From contig JAGHAG010000003.1 of assembly GCA_021161625.1 (NCBI GenBank), positions 1-5,701 on the forward strand: a DNA stretch of 5,701 nucleotides, given 5' to 3'. The notes beneath the pieces are model-generated. The model was not told where the DNA came from. It saw nothing but the letters and a program-made list of their open reading frames with translations, and ran no database searches. The position numbers were made by a program, and so were the translations under genes. This document shows, piece by piece, positions 1 to 5,691 of the stretch; within the stretch, counting starts at the first letter, position 1, and each line of letters opens with the position of its first letter. The DNA comes from Elusimicrobiota bacterium (GTDB taxonomy: Bacteria > CG03).

Positions 1-1517
1 TATCCACCCTGTCTTTACTTCAGGAATTCTATCAGGAATATTCTAAAAAATACTTCTCTATTCTTAAAAAAATTGTAAGAGGTTATTTTCCTTACAAAAC
101 CATACTTGTAAACATTCCACAATTTATTGATTTTGATACCCGTGCTAGAGGATTTGAAATACCTGTAACAACACAACTTTTCAAAAAAATTGCCTGTTCT
201 GATAAAAAACTCATATTCGGTGGAGCATATCAACTCAGGAGAATTGACTGGGAAAATTTTCATGATGTTTCCCTTGCAACTGATTTTATAAACTTTATAA
301 ATCCCTACAAAAAAAATATATGCGCTGAACTTCAAACAGGTATCATGAGAGACAGGCCAAAAATTTATCCTGAAGATGTTGAATTTCACCTTAAAACTGC
401 TCTTGCTTCAGGGATAAAAGGAATAAACTGCTACATGTTTTCAGGTGGAGAAAATCCTGAGGGGATGGGATTGTTTGGGAAATATCATGATTGGCAGGCG
501 CCTCTTGACCCAATAGGAAAAGAAAAACCACATCTGGAGCCAATTAAGGAAATGGGTTGTTTTTTAAAAACCTTTGGAAAATCACTTTTAAAATCAAAAA
601 AGCAAATTTGTGCAGCAATTGGTTTTTACCCCCCTTACTTTTCAAATATCTTCAGCAATTTTCCGCAACTGGAAAATGCAAGAAATCGCTATTTTTTTGA
701 TGGAATTGCCCGACTTTTACTTTTAAACAACATTCATTTTGAAATTATTGACATAGAAAATGGAAATCTGCCCTTAAAACAAACCTGGATTTTTTCATGG
801 AAGTGGATGGATGAAAAAACACAGAAAAAAATTTTAAAATTTGTCAAACAGGGAGGACGGGTTGTAATAGGACCTTCTCTACCACAATTCCTTTTGAAAA
901 AACTAAACATTAAAAAAAGCATACTACATGGAAATTCAACTGCTCTTAGCAATGGGATAGAGTACTTCTGTGAAAATTTTGTTGAACTATATAAAGGTGT
1001 GTTTGATAAAATTCTTACTGAACACAGAAAAGGGGTCTGTGCTTTTCTGAAAAGGTATGGTAGGGGATTTTTACTTTGTTATGGATTCCCTATAACTTCC
1101 AATTATAACTACTTTATATCCCTCATAAAAAAGTGGGCAGAAATTCTTGAAATAAAAAAGCCCTTTGAAACAGATACAAATGAAATAATTTTTACAATGC
1201 ATACCACAGAAAAAGGTAAAATTCTTTTTGCCTTTAACTTCCATAACATTTTCATAAAAACTAACTTGAAAATTAGAAACTCTTTCTATGAAATTTCCTT
1301 TTTCCCAAAACAGTTAAAAATTCTGCCTTTAAATTTCAAAATTTCAAAAGACAAAAAAATTGCTTTTTCAACCGCAACAATTTTAAAGTTTACAGAAGAA
1401 AAAATCCTGATTTCAGGATGTAATGGTGAAAGTGGATTTGTTGAAATTGAAAAAAAAGGAAAAAAGGTGATAAAAAAATTCAAACTGGCAGGAGGAAAAA
1501 AATGGATAAAAATATAA
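1..1517 (+). CDS. GH35-like beta-glycosidase (beta-galactosidase / exo-beta-glucosaminidase type), 5' end outside window
   Basis: This is a partial gene: the frame is open from position 3, giving 504 visible residues, and the true start lies to the left. The ATG at 345 is not a plausible start because it cuts through the active-site motif. Visible residues 108-113 read AELQTG, in which Glu109 (codon 327-329) fits the GH35 catalytic nucleophile. About 35 residues later, GINCYMFSGGENPEG matches the GH35 signature YMFxGGTNFG, though the second half is divergent. The acid/base Glu would be upstream and is not visible. Residues about 200-305 look like a Rossmann-type domain (GFYPPYF, then WIFSWKWMDE, then QGGRVVIGPSLP), similar to the amidotransferase-like domain of GH42 and archaeal GH35 enzymes. 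Residues about 390-504 are beta-rich (GKILFAFNFHN). GH35 members remove terminal beta-Gal or beta-GlcN; which applies here is unknown. The gene overlaps the following GH94 gene by 16 bases, indicating one operon. The family call is good and the substrate is open. Confidence 0.8.
   Translation, partial: STLSLLQEFYQEYSKKYFSILKKIVRGYFPYKTILVNIPQFIDFDTRARGFEIPVTTQLFKKIACSDKKLIFGGAYQLRRIDWENFHDVSLATDFINFINPYKKNICAELQTGIMRDRPKIYPEDVEFHLKTALASGIKGINCYMFSGGENPEGMGLFGKYHDWQAPLDPIGKEKPHLEPIKEMGCFLKTFGKSLLKSKKQICAAIGFYPPYFSNIFSNFPQLENARNRYFFDGIARLLLLNNIHFEIIDIENGNLPLKQTWIFSWKWMDEKTQKKILKFVKQGGRVVIGPSLPQFLLKKLNIKKSILHGNSTALSNGIEYFCENFVELYKGVFDKILTEHRKGVCAFLKRYGRGFLLCYGFPITSNYNYFISLIKKWAEILEIKKPFETDTNEIIFTMHTTEKGKILFAFNFHNIFIKTNLKIRNSFYEISFFPKQLKILPLNFKISKDKKIAFSTATILKFTEEKILISGCNGESGFVEIEKKGKKVIKKFKLAGGKKWIKI
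1491..1495 (+). promoter_or_regulatory. Shine-Dalgarno site of the GH94 gene
   Basis: GGAGG lies inside the last codons of the hydrolase gene, six bases (all A) before the ATG at 1502. It fixes the start of the phosphorylase and implies that ribosomes can load, or reload after terminating at 1515-1517, directly at the overlap. Confidence 0.85.
1496..1517 (+). other. 16-base gene overlap with in-phase A-AAA-AAA slippery heptamer
   Basis: Seven A residues (1496-1502) precede TGG. In the hydrolase frame they are read as A|AAA|AAA, the arrangement needed for a -1 slip. The phosphorylase ATG occupies 1502-1504, exactly the -1 frame, so a slip would continue straight into GH94 instead of stopping at TAA 1515-1517. 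Ordinary translational coupling through the GGAGG site explains the arrangement equally well. Similar A runs (1450-1457, 1472-1478) occur just upstream, so the heptamer may be compositional. The overlap is certain; the slippage is speculative. Confidence 0.5.
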
Positions 1518-3511
1518 AAAAATGGGGAGATTTTTCTCCTGATGGAAAAGAATTTATAATCACAAATTTTAAAACACCCTATCCATGGGTAAATATCATC
1601 TGTCCGAAAGAATATGGAATTATTGTTTCCCAGATGGGATGTGGCTTTTCATGGTATAAAAGTGCAAAACACATACAGATTACAAAATGGACTCCTTCTA
1701 TCCACAGGGATGAGTGTGGAAAGTTCCTTATTATTCAGGATGAAAAAAACAATCAATTTTCACCTGTCCCATATCCTTTTGAAGATAAAATAAAAAATTA
1801 TTCCTGTCATCACGGTCTGGGTTATTCCAGATTTTTCACACAAACAAAAGAAACAAAAACAGAACTTCTGCTCTTTGTTCCATCAGATTTCAACTTTGAG
1901 GTATACAGATTAAAAATAAAAAACACCTCTGCTTTTGAAAAAAACTATACAATAAAATTCCATCTTCAATTCTGGATGGGATCAATTTCTGAGGCTGCAA
2001 GAGAACTTCACCGCCTCTTTTACAGAGGAAAAATCACAGATGGAATCTTATGGATGAAAAAAGTTGCATGGCAGAAATTAAACAAAAAAGGTCAATTTCT
2101 CAATCAGGAATTTCCAGTAATGTGTTTTGCAACAGCTCTGCCATCACCTCAAATAAAACTTGATATGGATAAATCTGAACCTGAAGCTGAAATCAAATTA
2201 AAAATAAATCTTTCACCCCACAAAGAAAAAGAAATCATCTTTCTCCTTGGGGTAAACACAGAAAAAAGTTTTCTTAAAAAACTTACCCCTGAAAAAATTG
2301 AAAAATTTTTTCAAAAAACTAAAAAGTACTGGTTTGACTTAATCTCTGGGGAAAAAGCAAACACCCCATATAAAAAAATAAATCATCTTCTCAATTACTG
2401 GCTAAAATATCAGACAATATCATCCCGTCTTAATGGAAAAACAGGATATTATCAGATAGGCAGTGCAATTGGATTTCGGGACCAGCTTCAGGACAGCATG
2501 CTTTTTTTAAGAACAAAACCTGAACTTACAAAAAGACAAATTTTTCTTCATGCTTCCAGACAATTTAAAAAAGGTGATGTTGCCCACTTCTGGGACCCTC
2601 TAACAGGAGAATTTGCCCGGTTGAAAATTAGCGATAATCTGCTGTGGCTTGTTTTTGTAACGGTTGAATATCTTAAAATTACAGGTGATTTTTCAATTCT
2701 CCACAAAAAAATAAAATTTCTGGATAGTGGAAACTCTTCCTTAAAAGAACACTGCCTCAGGGCTATAAACCTTGTGATTGAAAGACGAAGCAAAAGAGGA
2801 ATTCCTTTAATTCTTGCAGGGGACTGGAATGATGGGCTTTCTGCTGTGGGATGGGAAGGAAAAGGAGAAAGTTTCTGGCTTGCCATGTTTCTTTACAAAA
2901 TTCTAACGGACTGGGACAATCTCATTTCAAAGAAAAAATTTACCACAATAAGAAGGGAATTAAAAAATGCTGTAAATAAATATGGTTGGGATGGAAACTG
3001 GTTTATTCGGGCAACAAAAGACAATGGTAAACCAATTGGAAGCAGAGAAAATAAATATGGAAAAATTTTTTTAAATCCCCAGACATGGGCAATAATAAGT
3101 GGAATAACTTCCCCTGAAAGAGTAAAAAAAATTTTAAAATCTCTTGATAGATATCTCTATTATCCCTATGGACCTTTGCTTCTGTGGCCTGCTTATGAAA
3201 ACCCTGATGAGGAAATTGGTTATCTTACAAGATATGCTTCAGGAACAAGGGAAAATGGTGCTGTTTATGTGCATGCTGCGACATGGGCTGTGTGGGCTGA
3301 GGTGATTGCTGGTAGAAAAGAAAAAGCATGGCAAATTTTTAAAAGCATTCTTCCCATCACACAGAAACAAAGCACTTTCTGGGCTGAGCCTTATGTCACC
3401 AGTGCAAACATAGAGGGACCATCGTCAACACATCCAGGAAGGGGATCATGGTCATGGTATACTGGCTCTGCTCAATGGCTTCTCAAAGTTTATTTTGAAT
3501 ACTTGACATAG
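1502..3511 (+). CDS. GH94 family disaccharide phosphorylase (cellobiose/chitobiose phosphorylase-like), compact form
   Basis: This 669-residue protein is predicted to be cytoplasmic, with no signal peptide. GH94 enzymes cleave beta-glucosidic disaccharides with phosphate, inverting the anomer to give an alpha-sugar 1-phosphate. Family marks run in order. The N-terminal beta-sandwich (about 20-265) has TPYPWVNIICPKEYG and SQMGCGFSWYKSA, then HHGLGYSRF. The (alpha/alpha)6 barrel follows with TGYYQIGSAIGFRDQLQD (314-331), HFWDPLTGEFARLKISDNLLW and GDWNDGLSAVGWEGKGES (440-457). RENGAVYVHAATW (583-595) comes next, and HPGRGSWSWYTGSAQW (644-659) closes the protein. Asp444 of GDWNDG is the expected general acid; His591 and Thr654-Gly655 fit the phosphate site. 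Lys313 sits where I expect an Arg. Characterised cellobiose and chitobiose phosphorylases are about 800 residues; the shortening appears to fall in the N-terminal half. Start chosen from GGAGG six bases upstream. Cellobiose, chitobiose, laminaribiose or another substrate cannot be decided from sequence. Confidence 0.93.
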   Translation: MDKNIKKWGDFSPDGKEFIITNFKTPYPWVNIICPKEYGIIVSQMGCGFSWYKSAKHIQITKWTPSIHRDECGKFLIIQDEKNNQFSPVPYPFEDKIKNYSCHHGLGYSRFFTQTKETKTELLLFVPSDFNFEVYRLKIKNTSAFEKNYTIKFHLQFWMGSISEAARELHRLFYRGKITDGILWMKKVAWQKLNKKGQFLNQEFPVMCFATALPSPQIKLDMDKSEPEAEIKLKINLSPHKEKEIIFLLGVNTEKSFLKKLTPEKIEKFFQKTKKYWFDLISGEKANTPYKKINHLLNYWLKYQTISSRLNGKTGYYQIGSAIGFRDQLQDSMLFLRTKPELTKRQIFLHASRQFKKGDVAHFWDPLTGEFARLKISDNLLWLVFVTVEYLKITGDFSILHKKIKFLDSGNSSLKEHCLRAINLVIERRSKRGIPLILAGDWNDGLSAVGWEGKGESFWLAMFLYKILTDWDNLISKKKFTTIRRELKNAVNKYGWDGNWFIRATKDNGKPIGSRENKYGKIFLNPQTWAIISGITSPERVKKILKSLDRYLYYPYGPLLLWPAYENPDEEIGYLTRYASGTRENGAVYVHAATWAVWAEVIAGRKEKAWQIFKSILPITQKQSTFWAEPYVTSANIEGPSSTHPGRGSWSWYTGSAQWLLKVYFEYLT

Positions 3512-3530
3512 AAAAACAATTTTATAAAAT
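3503..3530 (+). promoter_or_regulatory. Candidate sigma-70 type promoter for the surface-protein gene
   Basis: A perfect TTGACA (3503-3508) lies in the last codons of the phosphorylase gene and runs into its TAG stop (3509-3511). TAAAAT (3525-3530, five of six to TATAAT) follows after a 16-base spacer; an overlapping TATAAA at 3523 would leave a short 14-base spacer. Transcription would begin about 3537, at the start codon itself. The region is AT-rich, so a -10 match alone means little; the exact -35 is the stronger part. Confidence 0.5.
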
Positions 3531-3536
3531 AAAACG

Positions 3537-5468
3537 ATGAAAAAGGTTTTTGTTTTTGCTCTTTTGTTAATTACAGTTAAACTCTGGTCTGCTGTTGGTG
3601 TGAGTGTCTCATGGGACCCATCATCCAAATCACACAATTTAACCTATACTGCTCCTGATGCCCCGAGTGCGTGCCCTATTTGTGGTGCTGATTATGATCA
3701 CACTGACTACACTATTTATAGAACTTTTGGATATTCTGCAGGAAATGATGGATGGTATGCAATAGAGACAACTCAGGAAACATCCTATACCGACTATTCA
3801 GGACCGGGAACATGGTCATACAGGGTGGATTATACCCATTATTGTAAAAACGGTGATGTCATGGCAACAGGGACAATCTCACCTGTTAATTATGATTACT
3901 CTACTTGGGGTTTTATTCACGACGCCAGCAGAAGTGATGCAGATGGGGGACAGGAAACAGCAAAACAGGAGTGGCACTTTAAATATAAACTTCAGGACGA
4001 TGCTTATGTAAGAATTAGAATTTTTGAACCTGGAGCAGGTTTGAGTTTTACAACTGATACAGAGGGTTTCTGGGTTGCTCCCTCAACAGGACTTGTAAAA
4101 ACCCTTGTTGACTATGATGACAAAAATTCCTCAGCAAGAAGTTTTGAGATGGCTGATGGCTCATGGGAGGAAGAAGAGGTCTGGGACTGCAGGGATTCCT
4201 CAGGAAATGTTGTTTCAAATGGAATTTACTGGATTTTAATTGAGGCTTTCAGCAAATACTCTCCGCCATCAGACCCTGACAACCCGCAGTGGTTTAATTT
4301 TGGAGGAGTTCAGGAATATGAGTTACGAGATACATGGCTTGAATCAATTCCTGTTGACATCCTTAGAATAAAAAATCTTTCAGTTGTTGGAATTGATGAA
4401 AACACATCCCTTGCAACAATCTCCTATGACATAAATGGAGATGCGATTGTAAAAATTATAATCTGTGAGTCAGGGACACAGTTTAAACTTGCCACTTCCT
4501 CAGGAACACTTACTTATCTGAATGGCAATTACACCTATGATTATACAAGTGGGGATTGTCTGCCACTTAATCCAGTAACAGGAACAGTTGACGGGAACCG
4601 CATTATAAAGTATTTCAAATTTTACAGAAAAGCAGGTTCTCAGTCAGAATCATGGTCAGGGAAAAACGAAGCAGGACAATCTGTTTCAAATGGTCTTTAT
4701 GTTATGGCTATTTCTGCCATTGATGGATATGGAAATCATGCCCTTGATGCGGATGGAAATGACCAGCCAATTCATACAACAATTCCAGTTGACAGAACCC
4801 AGTCAGAAACAGCATCAGAAACAGACCCCCCAACCCTTTCAATCGGCTCTCCCTCAAGCGGGGCTTCCATTACATCTCTAACATCCCTGACATTTACTCT
4901 TTCAGATACATCAGGTATTGATACTGCAAACACAACCGTAAGTGTTACAGGACCCGGGGGTTATGTTTACAGTTCAAGCACTGGAAATGTAACTCAGACA
5001 ACAACTGTAACTTCTTCAAGCGTAACCTATACCCTTACGAATTTCACTCCCACCCCCTCAACAGGAACCTATACAGTTACAATTTATGCAGTTGATTCAA
5101 TTGGAAATGCAACAACCTACAACACCTGGACATTTACAATTGTTTCAGGTGGAAGCGCACAGGTGGAAGAAAACTTTAAAGCATCTGTTAAAGCATATCC
5201 TCAGCCAGCAAATACAGGTTCAATAACTTTTGACTGGGATGAAACGATTTTCTCTGGCTCAGGTGGATATAAAATCAAGATTTATTCAATCTACGGTGAA
5301 CTTGTAAAAGAAATAACAGGAACAAATCCAACGGTCTCCAGTGTTTCATGGAATTTAAGAAATGACGGAAATCAAAAAATTGCTCCAGGAATTTACATCT
5401 ATAAAATGAAAGTGTGGGATTCAAGCAAAAGTTATGAAGAAGTAAAAAAGGCGGTGATATATAGATGA
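3537..5468 (+). CDS. Secreted multidomain Ig-like surface protein with FlgD-like repeats and sorting-type C-terminal domain
   Basis: The protein has 643 residues and an N-terminal Sec signal (MKK, then VFVFALLLITV), with cleavage likely near Ala19. Residues about 21-115 resemble a fibronectin-III domain (DYTIYRT, SYTDYSGPGTWSYRV) carrying an unusual CPICG at 46-50 and HYC at 101-103. Two FlgD-like Ig modules follow, ending SSGNVVSNGIYWILIEA (221-237) and EAGQSVSNGLYVMAISA (378-394). Residues 429-537 form a Thr/Ser-rich Ig-like domain (DPPTLSIGSPSSG, then GTYTVTIYAVDSIGNA). The last about 98 residues form a third module: AYPQPANTGSITFDW, YKIKIYSIYGELVKEI, IAPGIYIYKMKVWD, ending KKAVIYR. Such C-terminal domains are found on cell-surface and secreted proteins, including type IX sorting tails and FlgD_ig tails. 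No catalytic domain is recognised. ATG 3537 is the only sensible start: TAA lies in frame at 3525 and the next Met is residue 109. No Shine-Dalgarno is visible. A role in adhesion or surface structure is inferred; partner unknown. Confidence 0.85.
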   Translation: MKKVFVFALLLITVKLWSAVGVSVSWDPSSKSHNLTYTAPDAPSACPICGADYDHTDYTIYRTFGYSAGNDGWYAIETTQETSYTDYSGPGTWSYRVDYTHYCKNGDVMATGTISPVNYDYSTWGFIHDASRSDADGGQETAKQEWHFKYKLQDDAYVRIRIFEPGAGLSFTTDTEGFWVAPSTGLVKTLVDYDDKNSSARSFEMADGSWEEEEVWDCRDSSGNVVSNGIYWILIEAFSKYSPPSDPDNPQWFNFGGVQEYELRDTWLESIPVDILRIKNLSVVGIDENTSLATISYDINGDAIVKIIICESGTQFKLATSSGTLTYLNGNYTYDYTSGDCLPLNPVTGTVDGNRIIKYFKFYRKAGSQSESWSGKNEAGQSVSNGLYVMAISAIDGYGNHALDADGNDQPIHTTIPVDRTQSETASETDPPTLSIGSPSSGASITSLTSLTFTLSDTSGIDTANTTVSVTGPGGYVYSSSTGNVTQTTTVTSSSVTYTLTNFTPTPSTGTYTVTIYAVDSIGNATTYNTWTFTIVSGGSAQVEENFKASVKAYPQPANTGSITFDWDETIFSGSGGYKIKIYSIYGELVKEITGTNPTVSSVSWNLRNDGNQKIAPGIYIYKMKVWDSSKSYEEVKKAVIYR

Positions 5469-5474
5469 AATAGA

Positions 5475-5502
5475 GGATAGAGGAAAGTGGACAGAGGAAA
5501 GA
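5475..5502 (+). repeat. Heptamer array A, four degenerate GGAYAGA units
   Basis: Four units stand in strict register: GGATAGA at 5475, GGAAAGT at 5482, GGACAGA at 5489 and GGAAAGA at 5496. A further weak unit (AAATAGA) may start at 5468 on the last base of the stop codon, so the array begins almost at the end of the gene. It is related to array B. Confidence 0.8.
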
Positions 5503-5507
5503 ATAAA

Positions 5508-5523
5508 AAGTGATAAAGTGATA
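5508..5523 (+). repeat. Tandem octamer AAGTGATA, two perfect copies
   Basis: AAGTGATA occurs at 5508-5515 and again at 5516-5523, inside the 40-base spacer between arrays A and B. Two copies of eight bases may be chance in such biased DNA. Confidence 0.6.
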
Positions 5524-5542
5524 TGAAGACAAGGAAAAAAGT

Positions 5543-5570
5543 GGATAGAGGACAGAGGATAGAGGATAGA
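5543..5570 (+). repeat. Heptamer array B, four near-perfect GGAYAGA units
   Basis: GGATAGA at 5543, GGACAGA at 5550, then GGATAGA at 5557 and 5564, with one T-to-C difference. Aligned without gaps, arrays A and B agree at 24 of 28 positions, so they probably share an origin by duplication or by repeated slippage from the same unit. Confidence 0.9.
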
Positions 5571-5579
5571 CAAAATGTC

Positions 5580-5599
5580 ATTCCTGCGGAAGCAGGAAT
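5580..5599. repeat. Perfect 8-bp inverted repeat with GGAA tetraloop (dispersed-repeat type)
   Basis: ATTCCTGC (5580-5587) pairs perfectly with GCAGGAAT (5592-5599) around GGAA, which as RNA is a stable GNRA tetraloop. From memory, the motif with its flanks GTC and CCAG resembles a very widespread family of small bacterial palindromes of the ATTCCYGC...GCRGGAAT kind. It is not followed by a T tract, so it is a poor intrinsic terminator, though it could protect a 3' end. Confidence 0.85.
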
Positions 5600-5608
5600 C
5601 CAGAAAAC

Positions 5609-5636
5609 AGAAGTCAGAAGTCGGAGGTCGGAAGTC
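5609..5636 (+). repeat. Heptamer array C, four RGARGTC units
   Basis: AGAAGTC occurs at 5609 and 5616, GGAGGTC at 5623 and GGAAGTC at 5630, followed by a partial unit (GGAAA, 5637-5641). The period (7) and copy number (4) match arrays A and B, but the unit differs. Confidence 0.9.
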
Positions 5637-5640
5637 GGAA

Positions 5641-5691
5641 AATCCCCCTTTGCATTCCCCCCTTTTCAAAGGGGAGAAATAGGGGGAGATT
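5641..5691. repeat. Imperfect long palindrome with CCCCC...GGGGG arms
   Basis: The outer stem pairs CCCCCT (5644-5649) with AGGGGG (5681-5686), extended by AAT 5641-5643 with ATT 5689-5691 around a two-base bulge. The inner stem pairs CCCCTTT (5659-5665) with AAAGGGG (5668-5674). The cruciform or hairpin is strong in G+C against an AT-rich background. Its form recalls REP- or MITE-like palindromes dispersed in many genomes. It could also act as a bidirectional transcription stop, although no T run follows on the + strand. Confidence 0.75.

Noticed and set aside
15..389. Minus-strand open frame of 124 residues at the left edge
   Set aside because: It is antisense to the coherent GH35-like frame and its protein is low-complexity, rich in Phe, Lys and Ile, with no recognisable domain.
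345..1517. Hydrolase gene starting at the ATG at 345
   Set aside because: The frame is open to the left edge and the preceding codons encode the catalytic AELQTG motif, so this ATG is internal.
2548..2886. Minus-strand open frame of 112 residues inside the phosphorylase gene
   Set aside because: It lies entirely opposite conserved GH94 motifs, including the GDWNDG region, and is explained as a shadow of that gene.
4690..4881. + strand open frame of 63 residues inside the surface-protein gene
   Set aside because: It is an out-of-frame translation of the real gene, rich in Met and Gln, with no start signal.
5475..5636. CRISPR-like geometry (28-base blocks separated by 40 and 38 bases)
   Set aside because: The third block has a different unit, each block is itself a heptamer array, the spacers contain repeats and a hairpin, and no cas gene is present.
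5421..5669. Minus-strand open frame of 82 residues across the repeat tail, and a similar one at 5275-5532
   Set aside because: They translate the repeats, giving peptides such as SCFRRND and SDFRPPTSDF, which I recognise as typical spurious products of dispersed repeats. No ribosome site or domain is seen.
5580..5691. Intrinsic terminator for the surface-protein gene
   Set aside because: Neither hairpin is followed by a T tract on the + strand, and both lie more than 100 bases past the stop codon. Rho-independent function is unsupported, although a weak stop is possible.
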